DNA of 56,121 nt from an uncultured Oscillospiraceae bacterium (lineage in GTDB: Bacteria > Bacillota > Clostridia > Oscillospirales > Oscillospiraceae). A program made the position numbers and the translations under genes. Positions within the stretch are counted from its first letter, which is position 1; each line of letters begins with the position of its first letter. The notes under the pieces are model-generated. The model saw only the letters and a program-made list of their open reading frames with translations, was not told the DNA's origin and made no database searches. The stretch spans positions 1 to 56,121 of the forward strand of contig CAKTEZ010000007.1 in NCBI GenBank assembly GCA_934553255.1, in the 5' to 3' direction. Below, piece after piece: positions 46,088 to 55,385 of the stretch.

Positions 46088-46298
46088 AAGCAGCAGCACC
46101 GGAGAGACCGGACTGGGGAAATGTGGGTGAAAAGCCCCGCGAGCGGGTCACTGTGAAGCTCCCTTGAGGAGATAAGTCAGAATGCCCAGGCTGCTTGAGA
46201 TAGCTCCTGCCCGAGCCGGGAGCCGTGGAGACAAGGGGTTAGTGCGCCCTTTTGCGTCTGCGCGGCCCGCGTGAGCGGGCGGGCGCAGACGCTTTTTT
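46088..46298 (+). promoter_or_regulatory. Cobalamin riboswitch with terminator
   Basis: The aptamer spans 46088-46196. P1 pairs AAGCAGC (46088-46094) with GCTGCTT (46190-46196). The conserved core reads GGGAAATGTGGGTGAAAAG, GCGAGCGGGTCACTGTGAA, then AAGTCAGAATGCCC, matching the cobalamin-riboswitch plan including the B12-box region, with some deviations. After a linker a strong terminator (46254-46298) precedes the gene. B12 binding is expected to favour termination and turn off the downstream operon. Confidence 0.88.
46254..46298 (+). terminator. Terminator of the cobalamin riboswitch expression platform
   Basis: GCGTCTGCGC-GGCCCGC at 46254-46270 pairs with GCGGGC-GG-GCGCAGACGC (46275-46292), with a GTGA loop and T6 (46293-46298). 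It lies 24 bp before the start codon, so read-through is needed for expression. Confidence 0.88.
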
Positions 46299-46322
46299 CA
46301 ACAAAGGAAAGGAGAAAGACAA

Positions 46323-49300
46323 ATGAAAAAGCGCGTACTATCCCTGCTGATGGCCTTTGTTATGGTCATCAGCCTGCTGCCTGCCACGACCCGGGCAGCG
46401 GAAACGACCATGGACATTGCCATGGACAAATGTACCGTTATCGGCACATACGACGGAAGCAATGTCTACTACATTGAAGCGGATACGGCGGTGCAGCCGG
46501 AAGTAATTCGTTTCACAGATTTCTCTGCGTCTATGGAAGACGGCAAGATCGTGTCGTTTAGAAGCGCCTGCGTTGAAGGGACGAATGAGGCACCCGTTAA
46601 TGACGCCTACCTTGTCGGCGGCACATGGGACGGAAACGGCAGATGGCAGCCGGCGGAAGGCTATGCGGGCCTTGACCTGACAGCCTGCTACGGCTATTGG
46701 CTGACAGATGGCGAGGATGATTCTTATTACTTCATCGTCAAACTGCCCTCCGCTCCGGAGCCGACTCCGGAACCGGCCCGCTTTACCATTCGGGTCGGCG
46801 GGCTGACAATGACGGAGATCACGGAAGCGCCAAATGCATACAGTTACTCTGACTACTATGGAACTACAACGACGGTAACGCTTTATACGGTCGCGGTTCC
46901 CGTTGGGACGACCGAAGCGGAGATATGTACCTCCGGCAATGTTCTCCTCTATAATTACGACGAGGCAGGAAACTATCTTTCTGGCTGGTATGACGATATT
47001 TATACCGGTGGAACACGCACTACGGTGCAGCTTGACAGCAACGCAGACGGCATAACGGATATCATTCAGGTACAGACACCGTATGACCAGAGTTGGAACT
47101 CAACACTGCTCTATGCCATCACCTTTGACGATGGACAGGCGAGCGGCACGCCGGAGCGCCCGACAGGGAATGCCACGGTCGATAACCTGCTGAAGAATAT
47201 TTCCGCGGCCAATACCGAAGCCAGCAGTGACTGGTGGGTCATGGATATGGCTGCCTACACCAAGGCATTTCCCCGTGGGAGCACTCTCTCTGCCGCTGCG
47301 AAGCAAACCTATATCAACAAGACTATCGCCGCTCTGGGGGAAAGCAGCATAACGGACACGACCTATGACAAGGCAATCCTTGCACTGACAGCCATCGGCG
47401 CCGATCCTGCGCAGTTGTATCCGGTCAACAGCAATGCGCCCATCAACGCCTTTACGGGACTTGACAGCGTTGAGCAGTCCACCAGTGCGTGGAGCGCACC
47501 ATATACGCTCGCGGCCTACAATCAAAGGAGGGGCGCACCTACAGAGGCGAAGGAACATGCACTCATCGATGCTCTCCTTGCTGCGCAGGAGGAAAATGGG
47601 AGCTGGGATGAGTGGGGTACGATCGACACTACTGCAAATGTCCTTGCCGGACTCTCATTCTATCGTGATGAGGAGCGAGTCAGTACGGCGGTAGAAAAAG
47701 CGGTAGACTACCTTGTCTCTCAAATGAAGAGCGGAGGCGTATACGACGGCGGCTACGGTGCAAACGCCAACTCTACCGCGATGGTCGTTATCGGTCTTGC
47801 TGCTGTGGGCGTTGATCCTGCGGCAGACGAACGGTTTATTGCAGATGGCCGTAGCGTCTTTGACGGGCTGCTCTCATTTGCATTGCCCGATGGCAGCGGC
47901 TTTGGATATACGGATAACGCAAGTCTCAACGCGGCCGCTACCGAACAGGCATTCCGCGCTTTGATCGCGGCAGCACAGGTCATGCGAACGGGTGAGGCCT
48001 ACAACATCTATGACTTCAGCGACAACGATGTTGCTCCTGCACGCGCGACCGGAAGCGGCAGCACGGAATCCCCCGCAGAGCCGACCGGCACGGAGATCAC
48101 CGTCCGCATGACGATCAAAGCGGACAGTGGCTACTGGTTTAACGGTTCGGTCACCATTCCGGGGGAGGGAGCAACGGTCTATCACGCGCTTATCAAGGCG
48201 CTTGCTGAGGCCGGTATGTCTCAGGTCGGCGCGGAGAGCGGTTATGTCCGTTCCATCAGCAAGGACGGGAAAACACTTAGCGAATTTGACAATGGCGAAA
48301 ATTCCGGTTGGCTCTACAAGGTGAATGGAGTTTTGCCGGATGTCGGGCTGACAAGCTATGCGATCGGAGACGGCGACAGCATTGTGTGGTACTACACCAA
48401 CGACTGGACGCTCGACCCCGACGCGGGCAGCATGGCGGACGCCAAAACGCCGGACAGTCCCTCGCTTACCCCTGTCGTCACCGTCAGGGACGGTGCGGCG
48501 AGTGCATCCGTTTCCTCTGAGGAACTGAACGCGGCGCTCGGCGCGGCGGCGAAGTCCGGCGAGGACACCGTGACCATCGCGCCGCAGGTCAAGGACGGCG
48601 CAGACCGTCTCGCGGTCACGCTGCCTGCGGCGGCGGCTATGGCTGCGGCGAAGCAGGGCGTGTGTCTCGTTGTTGAAAGCGGCAAGGCGCAGGTCAGCCT
48701 GAGCGCCGAGGTACTCAATGCGTTGGCAAAGAACAGCGGCTCCGAGTGGAAGCTTGAGATCGCGGCAAAGCAGACCGAGGACATCAGGGACAATCTTGCG
48801 GGCGAAGCGCTTGACGGTGCCTCTATCGTTGAGGTCACGCTGACGGTCGGCGGCGAGCCGGTCACGGCGTTCGGCGGCGAAAAATTGTTGATTGACATTC
48901 CCGTAGACAAGAAGCACTTCCGTGACGGCGATGCCTGCCGTGTCCTCATTCTCAGCGGCGACGGCACGGTGGAGCGCACGCGCGGCAGATGCGTCGAAAA
49001 GGACGGCGCGCTGACCGTCACCGTTGAGACGGCGCACCTGAGTACCTTTGTCGTTGCGCGCGCCGCGGCGATGTCCTTTTCCGATGTTGCGGACACCGCG
49101 TGGTACGCCGACGCGGTGAAATACGCCTATGAAAACGGCCTTATGACCGGCGTGTCCGAGAGCGAGTTTGCGCCGGACGGCACGGCCACACGCGCCCAGA
49201 TCGTCACCATCCTCTGGCGTCTTGCGGGCAGCCCCGCGGTCAACTACGCCTTGCGCTACGCCGATGCGGACGAGGGCGCGTGGTACGGCGAGGCTGTGCG

Positions 49301-50537
49301 CTGGGCGGCCTCCACCGGCATCGTCACCGGCTATACCGAAAGCAGCTTCGGTCCGAACGACGCCATCACCCGCGAGCAGCTCGCCGCGATCCTCTACCGC
49401 TATGGTAAGGCGCAGGGACAGGGCTTCACCGGTATGTGGTACTTCCCGCTGCGCTACGACGATGCGCCGCGCATCAGCAGTTGGGCGGACGAGGCGATGC
49501 ACTGGTGCGTGATGAAGGGCCTCCTCAACGGCACGAGCGGGACGACGCTCAGCCCCAAGGATACGGCGACGCGCGCGCAGCTGGCGGTCATTCTCCAGCG
49601 CTTCTGCGAACTGCCCAGGGACACCGCGAGCAAGAGCGCCGCGCAGACCGCTTATGACGGCGTGTCGGCCTACCTGACCGCTGCCGTGAGCGCGCCGCGC
49701 TATGGCAGTCTCGGCGGCGAGTGGACGGTGCTGGCCCTCGCCCGCGGCGGCGCGGACACGGAGAGCGCTTACTTCGCCGACTATTTCGCCGCGTTGGAGC
49801 AGACCGTCCGTGAGCATAAGGGCGTGCTGAGCGAGCGCAAATACACCGAACACAGCCGTGTGATCCTCGCGCTCTCCGCGCTCGAAAAGGACGCGCGGGA
49901 CATTGCGGGCTATGATCTGACGCTCCCGCTCGGCGACTTTGAAAAGACGACGGCGCAGGGCGTGAACGGCGCGGTCTACGCGCTCCTCGCGCTCGACAGC
50001 CGCGATTATCCCATGCCGCAGAACGCGGCGGCCAAAACACAGGCGACGCGGCAGATGTATGTGGACGCCGTTCTCGCCGCGCAGCTGACAAACGGCGGCT
50101 GGAGCTTCATGGGTGAGGACGCCGATCCCGACCTGACCGCCATGGCCCTGCAGTCGCTGGCGAAGTATCGGGAGCAAAGCGGCGTCCGGCTGGCGGTCGA
50201 CCGCACGCTCGTGTGCCTGAGCGCGATGCAGAACGCGGACGGAGGCTTCTCCTCCTGGGGGAGCGAGAACGCCGAGAGCTGCGCGCAGGCGCTGCTTGCG
50301 CTCAACGCGCTGGACCTTGACGCGGAGGACAGCCGCTTTGTGAAGAATGGGAACAGCGCGCTCGACGCGCTGCTGACCTATCAGACCGCGGAGGGCGGCT
50401 TCTGCCACGAGCGCGGCGGCGAAACGAACCTTATGGCGAGCGAGCAGGCGACCTGCGCCCTCGCGGCGCTTGTCCGCGCGGAGCGCGGTGAGAGCGGCCT
50501 CTACCAGATGGCGGCGCTGACGCAGCCTGCCGCCTGA
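46323..50537 (+). CDS. SLH-anchored transcobalamin-like surface protein
   Basis: A 1404-residue exported protein under B12-riboswitch control. Signal peptide 1-25. Residues about 30-260 are two beta-rich regions. About 275-560 is an alpha/alpha-toroid-like domain (NGSWDEWG, GGYGANANSTAMVVIGL, GFGYTDN) of the prenyltransferase/squalene-cyclase class. About 590-700 is a DUF4430 domain (SGWLYKVNG, DGDSIVWYYT). This order matches animal intrinsic factor and transcobalamin. A linker domain follows, then three SLH repeats (about 917-1096, anchoring to the wall) and a second toroid-like domain (1110-1390). It is inferred to bind cobalamin at the surface and feed the transporter encoded downstream. 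Confidence 0.85.
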   Translation: MKKRVLSLLMAFVMVISLLPATTRAAETTMDIAMDKCTVIGTYDGSNVYYIEADTAVQPEVIRFTDFSASMEDGKIVSFRSACVEGTNEAPVNDAYLVGGTWDGNGRWQPAEGYAGLDLTACYGYWLTDGEDDSYYFIVKLPSAPEPTPEPARFTIRVGGLTMTEITEAPNAYSYSDYYGTTTTVTLYTVAVPVGTTEAEICTSGNVLLYNYDEAGNYLSGWYDDIYTGGTRTTVQLDSNADGITDIIQVQTPYDQSWNSTLLYAITFDDGQASGTPERPTGNATVDNLLKNISAANTEASSDWWVMDMAAYTKAFPRGSTLSAAAKQTYINKTIAALGESSITDTTYDKAILALTAIGADPAQLYPVNSNAPINAFTGLDSVEQSTSAWSAPYTLAAYNQRRGAPTEAKEHALIDALLAAQEENGSWDEWGTIDTTANVLAGLSFYRDEERVSTAVEKAVDYLVSQMKSGGVYDGGYGANANSTAMVVIGLAAVGVDPAADERFIADGRSVFDGLLSFALPDGSGFGYTDNASLNAAATEQAFRALIAAAQVMRTGEAYNIYDFSDNDVAPARATGSGSTESPAEPTGTEITVRMTIKADSGYWFNGSVTIPGEGATVYHALIKALAEAGMSQVGAESGYVRSISKDGKTLSEFDNGENSGWLYKVNGVLPDVGLTSYAIGDGDSIVWYYTNDWTLDPDAGSMADAKTPDSPSLTPVVTVRDGAASASVSSEELNAALGAAAKSGEDTVTIAPQVKDGADRLAVTLPAAAAMAAAKQGVCLVVESGKAQVSLSAEVLNALAKNSGSEWKLEIAAKQTEDIRDNLAGEALDGASIVEVTLTVGGEPVTAFGGEKLLIDIPVDKKHFRDGDACRVLILSGDGTVERTRGRCVEKDGALTVTVETAHLSTFVVARAAAMSFSDVADTAWYADAVKYAYENGLMTGVSESEFAPDGTATRAQIVTILWRLAGSPAVNYALRYADADEGAWYGEAVRWAASTGIVTGYTESSFGPNDAITREQLAAILYRYGKAQGQGFTGMWYFPLRYDDAPRISSWADEAMHWCVMKGLLNGTSGTTLSPKDTATRAQLAVILQRFCELPRDTASKSAAQTAYDGVSAYLTAAVSAPRYGSLGGEWTVLALARGGADTESAYFADYFAALEQTVREHKGVLSERKYTEHSRVILALSALEKDARDIAGYDLTLPLGDFEKTTAQGVNGAVYALLALDSRDYPMPQNAAAKTQATRQMYVDAVLAAQLTNGGWSFMGEDADPDLTAMALQSLAKYREQSGVRLAVDRTLVCLSAMQNADGGFSSWGSENAESCAQALLALNALDLDAEDSRFVKNGNSALDALLTYQTAEGGFCHERGGETNLMASEQATCALAALVRAERGESGLYQMAALTQPAA

Positions 50538-50575
50538 TGGCATAGCAATACCGAAACGAAAGGGGGGAGACGGAT

Positions 50576-51271
50576 ATGAAAACAGCAAGGCGCTTTCGCG
50601 CGGCGCTGCTGGCGTTTGCGCTGGCATTCGCGCTTGCGGCTTGCGGCGCGCCGGCGGCAGAGCCGATGCCCGCGCCCTCGCCGACACAAAACAAAGTGGC
50701 CGCGCCCGATGCGGCGCGGGATACGCCCGCCACATCCGCTCCCTCCGAGACCGCGCGGCAGGAGGAAACTCCTGCCGCTCCGCCGGAGCAGACTGAAGCG
50801 CCGACACAGATGTCCGACACGCCCGCTTCACCGAACGAGCCGGAAACGCCGGTGGGGGACACCGTGCCGACCTGTACGGTTTCCATCTCCTGCGCTACGA
50901 TCTTGGAAGATCTCGACCGGCTTGACGCGGAGAAAACGGACCTCATTCCTGCGGACGGCGTTCTGCTCTCGCCGACTGCGGTGGGATTCGCGGCGGGCGA
51001 GAGTGCATTTGACCTGCTCAAGCGCGTGTGCCGCGAGAACAGGATACACATGGAGTTCTCCGAAACGCCGCTCTACCAGTCCGCCTATGTCGAGGGCATC
51101 GGCAACCTCTACGAGTTCGACTGCGGCGAAGGCTCGGGCTGGATGTACCGCGTGAACGGCGAATTTCCGAATGTCGGCTGCTCGCGCTACGCCCTTGCGA
51201 ACGGCGACACCGTCGAGTGGGTCTACACCTGCGACTTCGGCGCGGATGTCGGCGGGAGGGTCGGCGCATGA
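50576..51271 (+). CDS. DUF4430 lipoprotein (transcobalamin beta-domain-like)
   Basis: A 231-residue lipoprotein. The signal peptide ends in the lipobox ALAAC, with Cys22 predicted as the lipidated residue. A Pro/Ala/Glu-rich linker (about 23-95) follows, then a DUF4430 domain (about 98-222) with GSGWMYRVNGEFPNVGCSRY and ANGDTVEWVYT, similar to the domain in the preceding protein. It should sit on the outer membrane face and may pass cobalamin to the ECF S component. 38 bp after the surface-protein gene; the stop overlaps the EcfT start (ATGA). Confidence 0.85.
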   Translation: MKTARRFRAALLAFALAFALAACGAPAAEPMPAPSPTQNKVAAPDAARDTPATSAPSETARQEETPAAPPEQTEAPTQMSDTPASPNEPETPVGDTVPTCTVSISCATILEDLDRLDAEKTDLIPADGVLLSPTAVGFAAGESAFDLLKRVCRENRIHMEFSETPLYQSAYVEGIGNLYEFDCGEGSGWMYRVNGEFPNVGCSRYALANGDTVEWVYTCDFGADVGGRVGA

Positions 51272-52155
51272 AGCACCACGCCTTTCTTGCCTGCCATCCG
51301 GCGGTGAACCTTTTGTACTTCGTTCTGGTGCTGACCTTTTCGATGTTCTTCCTGCACCCGCTTTTCCTTGCCGCTTCGCTCTGCGCCGCGCTTTGGTGCG
51401 CCGCGCAGCTCAACGGCGGCGCGGCGGTGCGGCGCACCGCGCTCTGGCTCGCGCCGACGGCGCTCTTTGCCGCGCTGGTGAACCTCGCCTTCAGTCATGA
51501 GGGGGCGACCATTCTGACCTATCTGCCCTCCGGCAACCCTCTGACGCTCGAATCCATTGCCTACGGCTTCGCCGCCGCGGCGATGCTTGCCGCCGTCGTG
51601 CTGTGGTTTTCCTGCTGGAACGCGGTCATGACCTCGGATAAGCTCATGTACCTTTTCGGGCGGCTCGCGCCCGCGCTCTCGCTCCTGCTCTCGATGACGC
51701 TGCGCTTTGTGCCGCGCTTTCAGGCAAAGCTGCGCGAGGTGACGGCGGCGCGGCGCGGCATGGGGCTGTACGCGGAAAAGGGCTGGCTCCAAAAGCTCAA
51801 GAGCGCCGTGACGGTCTTTTCCACCATGGTGACCTGGAGCCTAGAGAACGCCGTGGAGACGGCAGACAGCATGAAAAGCCGCGGCTACGGACTGCCCGGG
51901 CGCACGGCCTTTTCCCTTTACCGCTTCAGCCGCCGCGACAGACGCCTGCTCTTGTGGCTGGCGGTCTGCGGGCTTTACATTACCCTCGGCTGGGCGCTCG
52001 GCGGCGTGCGGTGGCGCTACTATCCCACCGTGCGAGGCACGCTGACGCCGTATTCGCTGAGCATTCTTTTGGCCTATCTTCTGCTGTGCCTGACGCCGGT
52101 GCTGCTGCAAAGAAAGGAGGAACGCGCATGGAGCTTTATCGCGTCGAAGGACTGA
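51268..52155 (+). CDS. ecfT: ECF transporter T component (EcfT)
   Basis: The transmembrane coupling subunit of an energy-coupling-factor transporter, 295 residues. Five or six helices, then the long coupling helices with two Ala-Arg-Gly-type motifs (AARRGMG near 160 and KSRGYGLPGR near 200) that dock into the ATPases. Overlaps the lipoprotein stop and the ATPase-S gene (28 bp), so all are translationally coupled. With the next gene it forms the importer of this B12-controlled operon. Confidence 0.9.
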   Translation: MKHHAFLACHPAVNLLYFVLVLTFSMFFLHPLFLAASLCAALWCAAQLNGGAAVRRTALWLAPTALFAALVNLAFSHEGATILTYLPSGNPLTLESIAYGFAAAAMLAAVVLWFSCWNAVMTSDKLMYLFGRLAPALSLLLSMTLRFVPRFQAKLREVTAARRGMGLYAEKGWLQKLKSAVTVFSTMVTWSLENAVETADSMKSRGYGLPGRTAFSLYRFSRRDRRLLLWLAVCGLYITLGWALGGVRWRYYPTVRGTLTPYSLSILLAYLLLCLTPVLLQRKEERAWSFIASKD

Positions 52156-54512
52156 CCTTCACCTATCCTGCGCAGCCCGCGCCTGCCCTGCGGGATGTGA
52201 GCCTGACGCTCCGCGCGGGTGAGTTCGTCACGCTCTGCGGCCTCTCCGGCGGCGGGAAATCCACGCTCCTCCGTCAGCTTAAGACCGCGCTCGCGCCGAG
52301 CGGTACGCGCACGGGTACGGTCGTCTTTGACAGCCGCACTCTCGAGGAGGTTTCTCAGCGCGAGCAGGCGGAACGCATCGGCTTTGTGCAGCAAAGCCCG
52401 GAAAACCAAATCGTCACCGACAAGGTCTGGCACGAGCTGGCCTTTGGGCCGGAAAGCCTTGGCTGCGATACGCCGACCATTCGCCGCCGCGTTGCGGAAA
52501 TGGCGTCGTTCTTCGGCATGGAAGGCTGGTTTCACCGCGAGACGGCGTCGCTCTCCGGCGGGCAGAAGCAGCTTTTGAACCTTGCCGCCGCGCTGACGAT
52601 GCGGCCGGATGTGCTGATTCTGGATGAGCCGACCGCCCAGCTCGACCCCATCGCGGCGGCGGACTTTCTATCCGTGCTCGCGCGTGTCAACCGCGAACTG
52701 GGGACGACGGTGCTGCTCTCCGAGCAGCGGCTGGAGGAGGCGCTGCCGCTTTCCGACCGCGCTGTTGTACTCGATGGCGGGCGCGTCCTCGCGGACGGCT
52801 CGTCCCGCGCCGTGGGCGCGCAGCTTCGCGGCACGCGGCATGAGATGTTCCGCGCCATGCCTGCCGCCATGCGCGTGTGGGCGGCGGTAGAGAACGGCTT
52901 CGCCTGCCCCGTTTCCGTGCGTGAGGGGCGCGGCTGGCTTGCGGATCTTTCCGCTTCGCAGAAGCTGAAGGCCGTACCGCAGCGTCCGCTGCCCGTGTTT
53001 TCGGAGCGAACGGCTGTGACGGTCGCGGACGCATGGTTCAAGTACGCGCAGGACGCGCCGGATGTGCTGCGCGGAGTGGAATTGACGGTGCGTAAGGGCG
53101 AATTCCTTGCCCTTCTCGGCGGAAATGGCGCGGGAAAGACCACCACGCTCCGCCTGCTCGCGGGACTGCAAAGACCCTACCGCGGGACGGTGAGCGTCAG
53201 CGGCAGAGCGGCGCTTCTGCCGCAGGAGGTGCAGACGCTCTTTGCCAAGAAAACGGTGCGCGAGGACCTTGCCGAGGTCACCTCCGACGCGGCGGCGCTC
53301 GCCCGTGTCACCGCACTCTGCCGTCTGGACGCGCTGCTGGACCGTCACCCCTACGACCTTTCCGGCGGTGAGCAGCAGCGTGCGGCGTTGGCGAAAATTC
53401 TGCTCACGCAACCCGATGTTCTGTTGCTCGACGAGCCAACGCGCGGATTGGACGCGGCGTTCAAGGCGGAGCTGGCGGGGCTTCTGCGGGACCTGCTCGC
53501 ACGGGGCGTGACCGTCGTCATGGTCAGCCACGACATTGAATTCTGCGCCGCTTACGCGCAGCGCTGCGCGCTCTTTTTCGACGGCGGCATTGCCGCCGAG
53601 GGCGCGCCGCAGGAATTTTTCGCCTGCAACCGCTTTTACACCACGGCGGCAAACCGCATGGCGCGCGACCGGCTGCCCTCTGCCGTGACGGTGGAGGACA
53701 TCATTGCCGCCTGCGGCGGAAAAACGGATCCGGAAGACGCACGGCGCGCTCTCCCGCCGCAGCCGCCCAAGCCGGAGGAGAATGCCGCTCCCACGCCGCG
53801 GGAGACGCAAAAGCGCTCTGCACGGACCGTTCTTCTTCGGCTCCTGCCGTTCCTCCTCGTGCCGCTCACGCTTCTCGCGGGTCCGAGACTCTTCGGCGAG
53901 CGCGGCTACTACGCCGTTGCGCTGCTGATGCTTTTGGAGGTCATGCTGCCGTTTTTCCTCGCCTTTGAGGGACGAAGACCCCGCGCGCGGGAGCTGGTCG
54001 TTCTCGCGGTGCTGTGCGCGCTCGGCGTGGCGGGCCGCGCGGCGTTCTTTATGCTGCCGCAGTGCAAGCCCGTGCTGGCGCTGACCATCCTCGCGGGCGC
54101 GGCGCTCGGCGGCGAAGCGGGCTTTCTTGTGGGCGCGGTGACGATGTTGGTGTCCAATATGCTCTTTTCGCAGGGGCCGTGGACGCCGTGGCAGATGCTC
54201 GGCATGGGACTGTGCGGCTTTTTCACGGGGCTGGTGTTCCGCGGGGGCAGCCTGCCACGAAATCGGTGGACGCTCTGCGCCTGCGGCGTGGTGGGCGCGT
54301 TCGCCGTCTACGGCGTTCTGCTCAATGCCTATTCCGCGCTGCTCGCTACGGGTTCGCTGACATGGCAGAGCCTTGCGGTCTACTGCGCCTCCGGCTTTGC
54401 GATGGACGCGGTGCAGGCCGTATCCACGGCGGTGTTCCTCTGGTTCTTTGCCGAGCCGATGCTCGAAAAGCTGGAGTGCGTGAAGCGAAAATACGGTCTG
54501 CCGATGTCATAG
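52128..54512 (+). CDS. Fused ECF ATPase-ATPase-S component
   Basis: A 794-residue polypeptide. The first ABC ATPase has Walker A GLSGGGKST (38-46), signature LSGGQKQ near 141 and Walker B LILDEPTAQLD. The second has GGNGAGKTT (about 331-339), signature LSGGEQQRAAL near 411 and LLLDEPTRGLD. After a linker, residues about 567-785 form six helices matching an ECF S component (TILAGAALGGEAGFLVGAV, GLCGFFTGLVF). The cobalamin riboswitch and transcobalamin-like neighbours make cobalamin the likely substrate. EcfA, EcfA' and S are normally separate proteins. Confidence 0.88.
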   Translation: MELYRVEGLTFTYPAQPAPALRDVSLTLRAGEFVTLCGLSGGGKSTLLRQLKTALAPSGTRTGTVVFDSRTLEEVSQREQAERIGFVQQSPENQIVTDKVWHELAFGPESLGCDTPTIRRRVAEMASFFGMEGWFHRETASLSGGQKQLLNLAAALTMRPDVLILDEPTAQLDPIAAADFLSVLARVNRELGTTVLLSEQRLEEALPLSDRAVVLDGGRVLADGSSRAVGAQLRGTRHEMFRAMPAAMRVWAAVENGFACPVSVREGRGWLADLSASQKLKAVPQRPLPVFSERTAVTVADAWFKYAQDAPDVLRGVELTVRKGEFLALLGGNGAGKTTTLRLLAGLQRPYRGTVSVSGRAALLPQEVQTLFAKKTVREDLAEVTSDAAALARVTALCRLDALLDRHPYDLSGGEQQRAALAKILLTQPDVLLLDEPTRGLDAAFKAELAGLLRDLLARGVTVVMVSHDIEFCAAYAQRCALFFDGGIAAEGAPQEFFACNRFYTTAANRMARDRLPSAVTVEDIIAACGGKTDPEDARRALPPQPPKPEENAAPTPRETQKRSARTVLLRLLPFLLVPLTLLAGPRLFGERGYYAVALLMLLEVMLPFFLAFEGRRPRARELVVLAVLCALGVAGRAAFFMLPQCKPVLALTILAGAALGGEAGFLVGAVTMLVSNMLFSQGPWTPWQMLGMGLCGFFTGLVFRGGSLPRNRWTLCACGVVGAFAVYGVLLNAYSALLATGSLTWQSLAVYCASGFAMDAVQAVSTAVFLWFFAEPMLEKLECVKRKYGLPMS

Positions 54513-54549
54513 AACAGGCCGCGGACGCTTTGCACGATGCGCTTCGTGA

Positions 54550-54594
54550 AAAAATATCCGTATCCCCGTTTCCGGCGGGGATACGGATATTTTT
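54550..54594. terminator. Bidirectional terminator
   Basis: A 19-bp perfect stem (AAAAATATCCGTATCCCCG at 54550-54568, its complement at 54576-54594) with U tracts both ways. It closes the B12 operon and the convergent amino-acid ABC operon. Confidence 0.92.
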
Positions 54595-54641
54595 CTGTTC
54601 AGAACCGCTTTGAGTACCGCAAGGCGCGGAATGGAACGGCT

Positions 54642-55385
54642 TCAAAGCACCTTGTTGAGGAAGCTGACAAGGCGCGGACTTTCGGGATGGGCAAACAGCT
54701 CGTGCGAGGGCTTATCCTCCTCGATCTGTCCGCCGTCGAGGAAAATGGTGCGGCTGCTGACCTCGCGCGCGAAACGCATTTCATGCGTCACGACGATCAT
54801 CGTCATGCCGCTTTCGGCAAGGTCCTTCATCACATCCAGCACCTCGCCGATCATTTCGGGGTCGAGCGCGCTGGTCGGCTCGTCGAAGAGCATGACCTCG
54901 GGATCCATCATCAGCGAGCGCACGATGGCGATACGCTGCTTCTGTCCGCCGGAAAGCTGGCTGGGATAGGCGTCCGCGCGGTCGGCAAGACCGACGCGCG
55001 CAAGCAGCGCGAGCGCTCTGGCCGCGGCCTCCGCCTTGTCCATGCCCTTGATGCGCGTGGGCGCGGCGGTCAGGTTGTGCATCACATCCATGTTGTTGAA
55101 CAGGTTGAACTGCTGAAACACCATGCCCATCTTCTGGCGGAGTTGGTCGATGCGGCGGCTCTGCCCTTTGGCGCAGATGTCCACGCCGTCGAACAGGATC
55201 TGGCCGGAGGTCGGCGTTTCCAACAGGTTCAGGCAGCGAAGGAAGGTGCTTTTTCCGCCGCCGGAGGGGCCGATGATGGACACGACCTCGTTCTTTTTAA
55301 AGGTGACGCTGATGTGCTTGAGGACATCAAGCTTATGGAAACTCTTGCACAGGTCCACGACCTGAAGAATGTTCTCATTTGCCAT
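54642..55385 (-). CDS. Amino-acid ABC transporter ATP-binding protein
   Basis: A 247-residue ATPase of the polar amino-acid uptake family (GlnQ/HisP type). Walker [10 protein letters not shown] (39-47), Q-loop QQFNLF, signature LSGGQKQR near 143, Walker [15 protein letters not shown] near 166, and the switch histidine in VVTHEM. Its start overlaps the stop of the permease gene by 11 bp. Substrate cannot be fixed from sequence; glutamine, histidine or cystine types are all possible. Confidence 0.93.
   Translation of the reverse strand: MANENILQVVDLCKSFHKLDVLKHISVTFKKNEVVSIIGPSGGGKSTFLRCLNLLETPTSGQILFDGVDICAKGQSRRIDQLRQKMGMVFQQFNLFNNMDVMHNLTAAPTRIKGMDKAEAAARALALLARVGLADRADAYPSQLSGGQKQRIAIVRSLMMDPEVMLFDEPTSALDPEMIGEVLDVMKDLAESGMTMIVVTHEMRFAREVSSRTIFLDGGQIEEDKPSHELFAHPESPRLVSFLNKVL

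Noticed and set aside
47874..50831. Long minus-strand open frame under the surface-protein gene
   Set aside because: Arg/Ala-rich antisense reading without domains; the plus-strand gene has signal peptide, DUF4430 and SLH motifs.
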